Shown here: positions 17,799 through 26,608 of the stretch, piece after piece | Layout of the letters: the number at the start of each line of letters is the position of its first letter | Position numbering within the stretch: the stretch's first letter is position 1 | DNA from: Oscillospiraceae bacterium | Lineage (GTDB): Bacteria; Bacillota; Clostridia; Oscillospirales; Oscillospiraceae | Assembly: GCA_022846075.1 (NCBI GenBank) | Contig: AP025582.1 | Span: 1,178,001-1,242,000 of the forward strand | Reading direction: 5' to 3' | Length of the DNA stretch: 64,000 nucleotides | Position numbers and translations under genes: made by a program | The notes under the pieces: model-generated | The model's database searches: none | Seen by the model: only the letters and a program-made list of their open reading frames with translations | Told to the model about the DNA's origin: nothing

Positions 17799-20700
17799 TC
17801 AGTCCAGCCAGCGGTGGAGGGCGGCGAGGAGCTTGTCCATCTCCAGCGGCTTGGCCAGGTGCTCGTTCATACCGGCCTGCCGGGCGCGGTAGGCGTCGTC
17901 GGCGAAGGCGTTGGCGGTGAGCGCGATGATGGGGATCTCGGAGGCGTCGGGGCGGCCGCCCGTCCGGCCCAGCTCCCGGATGGCCCGGGTGGCCTCGTAG
18001 CCGTCCATCACCGGCATCTGGATATCCATGAGGATGAGGGAATAGGTACCCGGCGGATGGGCTGAGAACAGCTCTACCGCCTGCTTTCCGTCCACGGCGC
18101 AGTCGCTCTTCAGTCCCGACATCCCCAACAGCTCCCGGGCGATCTCCCGGTTGATGTCGTTGTCCTCCACCAGCAGGACCGTGGTTCCCGGGCCAAAGCC
18201 GGAGGCGGGCCGGGGGGCGGTTTGGCCGGAGGGGACGGCGGAGAGGGCCTGCCGGTCCAGCTTGAGGAAGAGGATGACGGTGAAGCGGGTCCCCTCCTCG
18301 GGGCGGCTCTCCACCCGGATGGAGCCGTTCATCATCTGCACCAGGTTGTGGGTGATGGCAAGACCCAGCCCCGTCCCCTGGACGGAGCCCACCCGGGGGT
18401 CCTCCGCCCGCTCGAAGGGGGTGAAGAGCCGGTCCAGGAAATCGGGGGACATGCCGATGCCGTCGTCCTCCACGATGAACTCGAAACAGCCCACCCCCCG
18501 GAGGCTGGAGAGCTTCTCCTCCGCCCGGAGGGAGACGCGGCCCCCGGCGGGGGTGTATTTGACGGCGTTGGAGAGCAGGTTGAGCAGGATCTGCTGTACC
18601 CGCATGGAGTCGCCTAGGACGGCGTCGTTCTGGATGGAGGAGCGGAAGGCGAGCCGCTGGTCCTTGCGGTCGGTGTCCGGGCGGATGATCTGGAGGACGG
18701 TGTTCAAGGTCTCGCTGAGGGAAAAGGAACTCTCGCTCAGGCCGATATTGCCCGACTCGATTTTGGACATATCCAGCACTTCGTTGATAAGGCCCAGCAG
18801 GTGGCTGCCCGAGAGGTGAATCTTGGCCAGGCAGTCGGCCACCTTTTCCGGCTCGTCCAGCCGTTTTTCCGCAATGGTGGCCATACCCAGGATGGCGTTC
18901 ATGGGGGTGCGGATGTCGTGGCTCATGCGGGAGAGGAATTCGCTCTTGGCCTGGTTGGCCCGCCGGGCGCCCTCATAAGCCTCCTCCAACGCCTGCTTGG
19001 CGGCGCTCTCCTCCGCCTGGTGCTCCAGCTCCCGGCGTTTTTCCGCGCTGACGTTCCGCAGGGCGATGATGGCGATCTTGGGCTCCGCGCCCAGAAGGGA
19101 CACCGGGTGGATCTCCAGCCGGAACCATGCGGGGTCGGAGCCCGCGGGGCCGCCCTGGCGGAACTCCACCTCGGCGTAGTCGTTGGAGCGCAGCAGGGCG
19201 TCCCGGTCGCACACCTGGGCCACCCGGGGCCGGCTGGCGTCCTCCACCTGGGGCAGCAGGCGCCTGCACAAATCGCCGGAGAAGCTGCCGGTGCGGGTGA
19301 ATTCCAGCGGGTCCCTGCTCTGCGGCAGACGGACGGCGTAATACTGGTCGTCGGTAAGATTCACATAGAAGATGCAGACGTAGACGCCGCTGATGGCCTG
19401 GAGGGCGGACTGGTTCATGTGCAGGCGCTCGCTGTTTTCCAGCAGGGTTTCCTTCAGGCTGTGGATGTTGCGGATGGTGCCCACCACCCGGTCGGGGCGG
19501 CCGTCCCGGATGATGAGGCGGCTGCTGACCCGGTGCCAGCGGTAGTCGCCCGGCGCGCTGTCCGGCGTGACGACCCGGGCCTCGAACATCTCGGCCCGGC
19601 CGTTGCAGATGTTGTCGATGGCCATGGGGGCGTCCTCCGGGTGGAGGAAGGACTTGTCCAGCAGGCATTGGGAGTAGTGGTCCAGCTCCCGGCGGATGAC
19701 ACCGCCGCCGGCGCGGGGCTCGTAGCTGATAAAGGTGTCGGTATCCATGATATACTCAAACATGGTGTCCGAGCTGGACTCCATAGCCACCCGGTACATC
19801 TCCTGCTCCTGCTCCAGCTGTTCCTGGAGCAGCTTGCGCTGGGTGATGTCCACCAGGGTGCGCTGGACGACCAGCTCGCCCTCCGGGGTGCGGTCCACCA
19901 CGGTGTTGGTGCCGTTCAGCCAGTGGAGGGAGCCGTCCCGCCACCGGGCCCGGTACTCCCGGTCCTGCCGGTCCCCCACGTTGTGGAGGAGCCGGTAGGC
20001 CTGGCGCAGCATGGCCTGATCCTCCTCCAGCACGGAGCCCAGCACGCCGCCGTGCCAGTCCGCCATTCCCTCCTCCATACTGTCGTAGCCCAGCAGGGAC
20101 AGGGCCGCGCGGTTGAGGGAGGTGAGGTGGAAGGTGCCGTCCCGGCGGCAGACGAAGCGGATGATGCCGCAGGGGACGGTGTCGTAGATGCTGGTCAGGA
20201 GCTGGGTCTGCTCCCGCAGGCGCTGGGCGTCCTCCTCCGACCTGGTCACGTCCAGGTAGAGGCTGTTGACCATCCAGTTGCCCTCGGGGTCCTGGGCCTT
20301 CTTGCCGCTGTCGATGATCCACTTGAGACTGCCGTCCTTGCACCGGACACGGTAGCGGATGGAGTAGGTGAGCCCTCCGTCCCGGAAGGCCTCCACACAT
20401 TCGCCCAGGACCCGCTCCAGGTCGGGGGGATAGACGGCCCCAACGGCGGTGCCGCCGGTGACGGCCATAAACTCCTCCACCGTATAGCCGAAGAGGGCGG
20501 CGGCCTCCTTGCTGACGAAGGCGTAGGAATAGGTGTCGTCGTCGTTGCTGATCTTGAGCCCGCCGGCGATGGAGGACATGATGACCTCCAGCTGGCGGTT
20601 TTGCTGGGTGGTCTGGACCTCCAGCGCCGCCAGCCGGTCCTGGACATACTCGTAGGACTGCCGGCCGATCTTCTCCGGAAAGAGCTCCCCGCTGACAAGC

Positions 20701-21128
20701 TCCTGGTAGGGGTTGGAGCAGTGGATGTGGGCGCACAAAAGAGCCCCGCCGGCCTCCTGGAACACAAAGGTGACCCGCTGGTGGACCTTGAGGTACATCT
20801 CCACGCCGGGGGCGGTGGAAATCCACATCCGGCCCGACACCACGTAGACGCCCGGCACGGGCTCGATGACGTCGTACTCCTCGTCCTGGATGCCGCACTC
20901 CGGAATGGCGTCCTTGAATTGGCGGAAGGCCGCCGCAGCCTGGTCCCGGCCCACGATATACTGCTCCTCGCCCGCACCGAACCAGGTGAACTGAGGGGCG
21001 AAATAGGCGGTCACCTTCTCGGGCTCGCCCTCGCAGTAGTGCAGGCGCATCAGACGGCTGGCGAGGGCCTTGGCCTCCTCCAGACGTTGGATGTGGTCCC
21101 GTTCGGTCGGATGTTCCACTGTGCCCAC
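17799..21128 (-). CDS. Cytoplasmic hybrid histidine kinase with SnoaL-like and PAS domains
   Basis: This 1109-residue protein has no membrane helix. The first 150 or so residues resemble a SnoaL/NTF2-like domain (an aromatic run FAPQFTWFGAGEEQYIVGRD and a hydrophobic strand RVTFVFQE). At least two PAS regions follow, then a HisKA domain with His737 in SHDIRTPMN, a HATPase domain and a C-terminal receiver with phospho-acceptor Asp1035 in LMDIQMP. The start is GTG at 21128 with AAAGGT just before it. It is the third gene of a minus-strand operon with a solute-binding protein and another hybrid kinase. No DNA-binding output is encoded nearby, so its receiver must pass signal to an unlinked partner. 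Confidence 0.85.
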   Translation of the reverse strand: MGTVEHPTERDHIQRLEEAKALASRLMRLHYCEGEPEKVTAYFAPQFTWFGAGEEQYIVGRDQAAAAFRQFKDAIPECGIQDEEYDVIEPVPGVYVVSGRMWISTAPGVEMYLKVHQRVTFVFQEAGGALLCAHIHCSNPYQELVSGELFPEKIGRQSYEYVQDRLAALEVQTTQQNRQLEVIMSSIAGGLKISNDDDTYSYAFVSKEAAALFGYTVEEFMAVTGGTAVGAVYPPDLERVLGECVEAFRDGGLTYSIRYRVRCKDGSLKWIIDSGKKAQDPEGNWMVNSLYLDVTRSEEDAQRLREQTQLLTSIYDTVPCGIIRFVCRRDGTFHLTSLNRAALSLLGYDSMEEGMADWHGGVLGSVLEEDQAMLRQAYRLLHNVGDRQDREYRARWRDGSLHWLNGTNTVVDRTPEGELVVQRTLVDITQRKLLQEQLEQEQEMYRVAMESSSDTMFEYIMDTDTFISYEPRAGGGVIRRELDHYSQCLLDKSFLHPEDAPMAIDNICNGRAEMFEARVVTPDSAPGDYRWHRVSSRLIIRDGRPDRVVGTIRNIHSLKETLLENSERLHMNQSALQAISGVYVCIFYVNLTDDQYYAVRLPQSRDPLEFTRTGSFSGDLCRRLLPQVEDASRPRVAQVCDRDALLRSNDYAEVEFRQGGPAGSDPAWFRLEIHPVSLLGAEPKIAIIALRNVSAEKRRELEHQAEESAAKQALEEAYEGARRANQAKSEFLSRMSHDIRTPMNAILGMATIAEKRLDEPEKVADCLAKIHLSGSHLLGLINEVLDMSKIESGNIGLSESSFSLSETLNTVLQIIRPDTDRKDQRLAFRSSIQNDAVLGDSMRVQQILLNLLSNAVKYTPAGGRVSLRAEEKLSSLRGVGCFEFIVEDDGIGMSPDFLDRLFTPFERAEDPRVGSVQGTGLGLAITHNLVQMMNGSIRVESRPEEGTRFTVILFLKLDRQALSAVPSGQTAPRPASGFGPGTTVLLVEDNDINREIARELLGMSGLKSDCAVDGKQAVELFSAHPPGTYSLILMDIQMPVMDGYEATRAIRELGRTGGRPDASEIPIIALTANAFADDAYRARQAGMNEHLAKPLEMDKLLAALHRWLD

Positions 21129-21155
21129 GACCTTTCTTATCGGAGCCGGGATCGC

Positions 21156-23318
21156 TTATGGCTCCAGGTGTTTTTGAATCTCTCTGAGCATGGCGGGCAT
21201 GTCCAGCGGCTTTGCCAGATGGCTGTCCATCCCGGCCTCACTGGCTGCCTCCACGTCCTCGGAGAAGGCGTCCGCCGTCATGGCGAAAATGGGGATGGAG
21301 GCGGCGTCGGGCCGGTCCAGCCGCCGGATCCGCCGGGCGGCCTCATAGCCGTTCAGGACGGGCATCTGGATGTCCATCAGGATCAGGTCGAAATATCCTG
21401 CCCCGGCGTCGGTGAAGCGGTCCAAGCAGGCCTGGCCGTTCTCCACGCACTCCACCTGGGCGCCCGCCCCTTCCAGGAGTTCCCGGGCGATCTCCCGGTT
21501 GAGCTCGTTGTCCTCCGCCACCAGGATGCGGCGGCCCGTGAGGTCGACGGGGCCGTCCCGCCGCTCCTGGGTGAGGCGGCGGGGGGCGGGAGAGGCTAAC
21601 GGCAGGTCCAGGGTGACGGTGAATACCGTGCCCTTTCCCGGCTCGCTCTCCACGGTGATGCGGCCGTCCATCCGGTCCACGATCATTTTGGCGATGGCCA
21701 TGCCCAGGCCGCTTCCCTCGGTCTTGTCCACCCGGCTGTCCTGCTCCCGGGTAAAGGAGTCAAAGATGTGCTCCAGAAATTCCGGCTGCATCCCGATGCC
21801 GTTGTCCGCCACCCGGAAGACCAGTCGGGCCTGTCCCGCTTTGGGAGAGGGGCGCTCGGCCACCTCCATCCGCACCTGGCCCCCCTCCTGGGTGAACTTG
21901 ACGGCGTTGGACAGGAGGTTGAGGAGGACCTGGTTGAGGCGGAGGGAGTCAAAGCACAGCGTGTCATGCTGAAGGTCAGGGCAGGACAGGGTGAAGTCCA
22001 GCCCCTTCTTTTCCGCCATGGGAGAGACGATGTTGGAGAGATTGTCCAGGAGGTCCCGCAGGGAGGCGGGGTCCTGGCGGAGCACCAGCTTGCCGCTCTC
22101 GATCTTGGACATGTCCAGGATATCGTTGATGAGCCCCAGCAAAAGCTGGCCCGACAGCTCCACGTTTTTGAGGTAGCCCGCCATCCGCTCCGGCTCCCCG
22201 ATATGGCCCTCCGCCAGCTTGGTCATGTTGAGGATGGCGTTCATGGGGGTGCGGATGTCGTGGGACATGTTGGAGAGGAAGCGGCTCTTGGCCGCGTTGG
22301 CGCTCTCCGCCGCCCGGCGGGCCTGCTCCTCCGCCAGGAGGATCCGGCGGGTGGAGTCCCGGTAGATGATGAAGAAGGCGGCCAGTATAAAGACGCTGAC
22401 CAGGATCAGGAGGAACAAAATCTGGGAGTGCTCGACGATGCTGCCGGCCTGCTCCATGATGACCGCGTTGGGGATGATGGACACCACGTACCAGCCCGCC
22501 GCGGACTCCATGGGCACGTAGCAGAATACGTACTCCTCCTCCTGGTAGCGGAAGCGGGCAGCCCCCCGGTTCCCCTGCTCCAGCGCCCGCCGGAAGGCGT
22601 CGATATCTTTGCCGCTGTTGCCCTGGAGGTCGATGATGTCGAAGAGGTTTTGGAAGGTGCGGTTGCTGTTGGGGTGCAGGGAGCGGATCAGGATGTCCCC
22701 CGCCGGGTTCACCACGTAGGAAAAGCCCTGGTCGTCGTAAAAGGAGAGGGAAAACCGCTCGGCGATCTCGGAGAGGGGCTGGGACTTTTGGACCAGCCCC
22801 GGGACGCCGTCGGCAAAGGAGAAGTTTTCGTAGATGCCCAGAGTCCAGACCCCCGTGTAATCGTCAAGAAAGGGCTCCCGGACGCCGCGGCCCTCCAGGG
22901 AGCGGAAGACCTGGAGGCGGTCCTCGCCCAGCGGGCCCCCCGGCGGGTTCTGGTCCGTATAGGCGGCGCCGGAGGCCAGGTCCACGCAGAGGTAGGCGGT
23001 GTTGTCCTCGCCCCCGCCGAACAGCCCGACCTTTTCCCATAGGGCCTGTTCGTCCCCGGAACGTTTTCCCTCCAGCGTGGAGGCCAGCAGGTGGAGGGCT
23101 GCCTCATCCTTTTCCAGGTAGACGTCCAGGGTATGACGGCCCTGGGCGGTGACCTCCAGAATATCCGTCACCGCCTTGTTCCAAAGGTTTGCCTGGACGT
23201 TGTAGATGTAGCAGATGCCGCCAACCAAAATGGCGGCGGTGGAGAAGAGGACCAGAAGAATGATGACCCATTTACGCCGTTCTTTCAACAAAAGCTCACG
23301 CTCCCGTCCGCGCTTCAT
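21156..23318 (-). CDS. Membrane hybrid histidine kinase with Cache-like sensor
   Basis: The 720-residue protein has a first membrane helix (about 16-38), an extracellular region of about 240 residues with Cache-like features, and a second helix (about 292-315). HisKA (His353 in SHDIRTPMN), HATPase and a receiver with Asp649 in LMDIQMP follow. The gene overlaps the upstream solute-binding gene by 23 bases and is followed after 27 bases by the second hybrid kinase gene. The layout suggests that the lipoprotein delivers a ligand signal to the outer domain of this kinase. The linked receiver domains imply a phosphorelay. Confidence 0.88.
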   Translation of the reverse strand: MKRGRERELLLKERRKWVIILLVLFSTAAILVGGICYIYNVQANLWNKAVTDILEVTAQGRHTLDVYLEKDEAALHLLASTLEGKRSGDEQALWEKVGLFGGGEDNTAYLCVDLASGAAYTDQNPPGGPLGEDRLQVFRSLEGRGVREPFLDDYTGVWTLGIYENFSFADGVPGLVQKSQPLSEIAERFSLSFYDDQGFSYVVNPAGDILIRSLHPNSNRTFQNLFDIIDLQGNSGKDIDAFRRALEQGNRGAARFRYQEEEYVFCYVPMESAAGWYVVSIIPNAVIMEQAGSIVEHSQILFLLILVSVFILAAFFIIYRDSTRRILLAEEQARRAAESANAAKSRFLSNMSHDIRTPMNAILNMTKLAEGHIGEPERMAGYLKNVELSGQLLLGLINDILDMSKIESGKLVLRQDPASLRDLLDNLSNIVSPMAEKKGLDFTLSCPDLQHDTLCFDSLRLNQVLLNLLSNAVKFTQEGGQVRMEVAERPSPKAGQARLVFRVADNGIGMQPEFLEHIFDSFTREQDSRVDKTEGSGLGMAIAKMIVDRMDGRITVESEPGKGTVFTVTLDLPLASPAPRRLTQERRDGPVDLTGRRILVAEDNELNREIARELLEGAGAQVECVENGQACLDRFTDAGAGYFDLILMDIQMPVLNGYEAARRIRRLDRPDAASIPIFAMTADAFSEDVEAASEAGMDSHLAKPLDMPAMLREIQKHLEP

Positions 23319-24591
23319 GCCACGCGCCGATTAGTTCCCGCATACAGGACACGGCGGCCTGAGCGTCTCCGCCCTCCAGCATTTTTACCACGCACTGCCG
23401 GGACAGGTCCCAGATGGGCAGGTCGAAATTGTCGTCCGAGCCCAGCACGCTGCGGCCGTTGGTCAGGTAGGGGGCGATGGACTGGATGGCCTTGTCCTCG
23501 GCCAGCAGGTTCTCCTTCAGCGGGCTGAAGGAGCTCTGGCTGTTCACAAACTCCCACAGTACGTCCCTGCGGGTCAGATATTCCACAAACTGCTTGGCCT
23601 CCTCCAGATGGGGGCTGTCGGCGTTGACGCTGACCCGGGTGTCCATGTTGATGACCAGCACGCTGCCGTCATCTAAAATGGGGTAGGGGCGCACCTCGAA
23701 ACGGAGGCTGGGCGCCAGCTCCCGCAGGCGGGAGACCGCCCAGGCGCCGGTGAGCATGAAGGGCCGCTCGCCTTGGGCAAAGAGGACCAGATCGTCCTGG
23801 GTCTTGGCGGTGGTCAGGGCCTCCCCGGCGTCCACCCAGCCCTGGGAGAGCATCTGCTCCACCAGCTGGAAGCCGGGGAGGAGGGCCTGGGCCAGATCGT
23901 CCTCTCCGGTATTGAACCGCGCGATGGCCTGGGCGGTGTCCGTCCCCTGGTAGAGGGGGAGGAGGGCCCTGCCCAGGACCACGGTCTTGAGAGAGATGTC
24001 ATTGTTGGCCACGATGGGGGTGATGCCCTGGGAGACAAAGTAGCGGCAGGCCTCCTCCAGCTGGTCCCGGTTTTCAGGAATTTCCCAGCCGTGGGCCTTG
24101 AGAAGGTCCGTGTTGCAGTAGAGGCCGAAGGCGGAGATGGAGGTGGGCAGGTAGTAGATGGCCCCGCTGGCGGACATCTGGCTCATGGCCAGGTCGCTGA
24201 AATCCGCCACGGTGGAGAGGTCCGAGAGGTCGGCCAGCCGGCCCTGGCCGCTCAGCTCCAGCACCCGCTCATGGTCCACCATGAAGATGTCGTCGCCGTT
24301 GCCGGTGTCCAGCCGTTTTTGCAGGACGTCGTAATAGTCGAGGCCCTTGATCCCGTCATAGGAGATGCAGAGCTCTGGGTGCTCGTCCATGTAGCCGTGC
24401 AGGGCGTCCTCGATGGCCAGGACGTTGAGGGCCTCGTATTTAAAGCCGAAGAAGGTCAGCTTGGTTTGGGGAGGAGGAGCCGTAGGGGTGTCGTCGATGA
24501 TGATGTTCCGTCCCGCCGAACAGCCCCCCAGCAGGGAGGCGGAGAGGAAAAGGGAACACAGGGCCCGGAACGCGCGCCGAGGCTGATTCAT
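23296..24591 (-). CDS. Solute-binding lipoprotein linked to hybrid kinases
   Basis: The 431-residue product has a lipobox (LLGGC, Cys about 23) and the family-1 extracellular solute-binding fold typical of carbohydrate receptors: FFGFKYEALNVLAIEDAL near the start, MVDHERVLELSGQGRLADLS, and a Trp-containing GAWAVSRL segment. GGGAGGGG precedes the start. No permease or ATPase gene is near; the next two genes on the strand are hybrid histidine kinases, the first overlapping by 23 bases. It is therefore more likely a sensor co-receptor than a transport component. The ligand is unknown; a sugar or oligosaccharide is the default guess for this family. Confidence 0.82.
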   Translation of the reverse strand: MNQPRRAFRALCSLFLSASLLGGCSAGRNIIIDDTPTAPPPQTKLTFFGFKYEALNVLAIEDALHGYMDEHPELCISYDGIKGLDYYDVLQKRLDTGNGDDIFMVDHERVLELSGQGRLADLSDLSTVADFSDLAMSQMSASGAIYYLPTSISAFGLYCNTDLLKAHGWEIPENRDQLEEACRYFVSQGITPIVANNDISLKTVVLGRALLPLYQGTDTAQAIARFNTGEDDLAQALLPGFQLVEQMLSQGWVDAGEALTTAKTQDDLVLFAQGERPFMLTGAWAVSRLRELAPSLRFEVRPYPILDDGSVLVINMDTRVSVNADSPHLEEAKQFVEYLTRRDVLWEFVNSQSSFSPLKENLLAEDKAIQSIAPYLTNGRSVLGSDDNFDLPIWDLSRQCVVKMLEGGDAQAAVSCMRELIGAWHEARTGA

Positions 24592-24643
24592 TCTGTTTCC
24601 CCTCCCTAAAACTCACATTTATCGCTATTTTGATATATTTTCT

Positions 24644-24672
24644 AGTATACCATGGTCGGGACGATGGGACAA
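24644..24672 (-). promoter_or_regulatory. Promoter for the binding protein-hybrid kinase operon
   Basis: On the minus strand TTGTCC (24667-24672) and TATACT (24644-24649) are spaced by 17 bases, with a TGG just before the -10 that makes an extended -10. It lies about 53 bases upstream of the lipoprotein gene. Confidence 0.55.
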
Positions 24673-24674
24673 GG

Positions 24675-24713
24675 AAAGAAAAAGAAATGGCGGGCATTTT
24701 GTGCCCGCCATTT
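24675..24713 (-). terminator. Intrinsic terminator of the purine operon
   Basis: A 12-bp perfect stem (24685-24696 with 24702-24713) is followed on the minus strand by CTTTTTCTTT. It ends the adenine deaminase transcript just before the next promoter on the same strand. Confidence 0.85.
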
Positions 24714-24741
24714 CCGAAATTCGATTTTTTCGGGGCCGCGC

Positions 24742-26541
24742 TCACAGAAACAGCGCCGTGAACGTAAAGCTCCGGCAGTCCACCAGCCCCCGGTCGGTGA
24801 GGCGCAGCTCGGGGATGCAGGCCAGGGAGGCCAGAGCCATGGTCATGAAGGGGGCGGGCAGGGTGCAGCCCAGCTCCTTCCAGGCTCCGGCCAGCCGGTC
24901 CACCAGACCGGCCATCTTCTCCACGCCGCCCTCGCCCATGAGCCCCGCCACGGGCAGGGGGACCAGGCCCAGGACCCGGCCGTCCAGCACGGCGCACATC
25001 CCGCCGCCGCAGCCGGCCAGAGTGTTGGCGGCCAGGACCATGTCGGCGTCCGACGCCCCCATGACCAGCAGGTTGTGGGCGTCGTGGGCCACCGTGGAGG
25101 CCATGGCCCCCCGGGTGATCCCGAAGCCCTTCAAGAAGCCCAGGGCGCGGCGCCCCGTGGCCTTGTGCCGCTCAAAGACGGCGGCCTTCAGCACATCCTG
25201 CTCCGGGGCGGCGTCCACCTGACCGTGGTGGACGGTCAGGGTGACCATGGCCTCCCGGTTGGCGGCGCTGCCGCCGATGACCTCGATGGCCCGGACCTTT
25301 ACCACCCCCTCCTGGACCGGGGCGGCGATCCGGAGCTGTTCGGCGGTCACCGGCTGGGCCAGGTGCATGGTGTCCCTGGCCCAGCCGGGGCAGGGAGGCG
25401 GAGTCAGGGGGGAGGCGAGGGCGCCGTTCTCCGCGGCCAGGGTCCCGTCGATAAAGACCGCCGCGGCCTTGAAGTCCTTCAAATCCTCAAAGAGGACCAG
25501 GTCGGCGCACTTGCCGGGAGTGACGGAGCCAAGATCCTGGTCCATCTGGAAGCACTGGGCGCAGTTGATGGTAACCATCTGCAGGGCGGTCACGGGGGGG
25601 ATGCCCTCCTCCACCGCCCGGCGGAGGAGCCGGTCCACGTGGCCCTCGGCCGCCAGGGTGTGGGGGTGGGCGTCGTCGGTGACCAGCAGGGCGAAGCGGG
25701 GGTCCACCTGGTGGGCGGTCACCGCCCGGGCCACCTGGTGGAGGTCCTTCCAGCCGGAGCCCTCCCGCAGCATGGCGTACATGCCCAGGCGCATTTTGGC
25801 CAGGGCCTCCTCCTCCCGCACCGACTCGTGGCAGCTGCGCACGCCGGAGGCGATGTAGGCGTTGAGGCCCCGGTCCAGGTCGGGCATGGTGTAGTGGCCG
25901 GTAATGGTGCGGTCCGCCTTCAGAGTCTCCGCCAGGATGGCGTGGGGCCCCTCCGCCCCGCCCAGGACGCCGGGGTCGTTCATCATCTCCCCCAGAGCCA
26001 CACAGCGGGGGTCGGTCATGGCCTTCGCCACGTCACCGGCGTCTACCGAGGCGCCGGTGTCCTCGAAGCCGGGGACGGCCGGGACGCAGGAGGGCATGGT
26101 GAGCATGGCCTTCAGAGGCGTCCGTCCCGCCTCCTCCAGCATCAGTTCCACCCCCTTGGGGCCCAGCACGTTGCAGATCTCGTGGGGGTCGAAGTAGACC
26201 CCCACGGTGCCGTGGGGGATGACGGCGGCGGCGAAGCCGGCGGGGGTCATCATGGAGGATTCGATGTGGACGTGGCCGTCCAGCAGCCCCGGGGCCAGGT
26301 ACCGGCCCCCGGCGTCCACCACCCGGGTGTCCTTGCCGACGCAGTGGGCGGCGTCGGGGCCCACATAGGCGATGCGGCCCATGGCCGCGGCCACGTCCAT
26401 GGGGTACTGGATCTCCCCGGTGCAGACGTTCACCAGCCGGGCGTTCCGGATGACCAGCTCGGCCGGGGCCTGGCCCTGGGCCACGGCGGCCAGGGTCTTG
26501 GCCGCCTCCCAGAGCGGGACGCGGCAGAATACGTTTTTCAT
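24742..26541 (-). CDS. adeC: Adenine deaminase
   Basis: With the ATG at 26541 (after AAGGAGGT) the protein has 599 residues, normal for this enzyme. The metal-binding strand LLDGHVHIESSMM, the VTDDAHP segment and the C-terminal segment with STVAHDAHNL are typical of the AdeC branch of the amidohydrolases. It deaminates adenine to hypoxanthine with release of ammonia. Open frame extends upstream of 26541 into the permease gene, but that part is a shadow. It is the last gene of a riboswitch-controlled operon with a guanine deaminase and a purine permease, so the unit takes up and converts bases into hypoxanthine and xanthine. Confidence 0.93.
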   Translation of the reverse strand: MKNVFCRVPLWEAAKTLAAVAQGQAPAELVIRNARLVNVCTGEIQYPMDVAAAMGRIAYVGPDAAHCVGKDTRVVDAGGRYLAPGLLDGHVHIESSMMTPAGFAAAVIPHGTVGVYFDPHEICNVLGPKGVELMLEEAGRTPLKAMLTMPSCVPAVPGFEDTGASVDAGDVAKAMTDPRCVALGEMMNDPGVLGGAEGPHAILAETLKADRTITGHYTMPDLDRGLNAYIASGVRSCHESVREEEALAKMRLGMYAMLREGSGWKDLHQVARAVTAHQVDPRFALLVTDDAHPHTLAAEGHVDRLLRRAVEEGIPPVTALQMVTINCAQCFQMDQDLGSVTPGKCADLVLFEDLKDFKAAAVFIDGTLAAENGALASPLTPPPCPGWARDTMHLAQPVTAEQLRIAAPVQEGVVKVRAIEVIGGSAANREAMVTLTVHHGQVDAAPEQDVLKAAVFERHKATGRRALGFLKGFGITRGAMASTVAHDAHNLLVMGASDADMVLAANTLAGCGGGMCAVLDGRVLGLVPLPVAGLMGEGGVEKMAGLVDRLAGAWKELGCTLPAPFMTMALASLACIPELRLTDRGLVDCRSFTFTALFL

Positions 26542-26569
26542 ACGCGGACCTCCTTGTGTCGAAGCGTGG

Positions 26570-26604
26570 GCGGCGGCCCGGCCCCCAAAGGGCCGGGCCG
26601 CCGC
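26570..26604 (-). other. Strong hairpin between permease and adenine deaminase genes
   Basis: A perfect 15-bp GC-only stem (26570-26584 with 26590-26604, five-base loop) sits in the 67-base gap. No T-run follows on the minus strand, so it probably adjusts mRNA stability or lets only part of transcription through to adeC. Confidence 0.55.
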
Positions 26605-26608
26605 ACGG

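Noticed and set aside
18801-21599. A 932-codon plus-strand open frame opposite the hybrid kinase gene
   Set aside because: The product has no recognisable domain and is rich in Gly, Val, His and Ala as expected from antisense reading; the minus strand carries a full set of kinase motifs.
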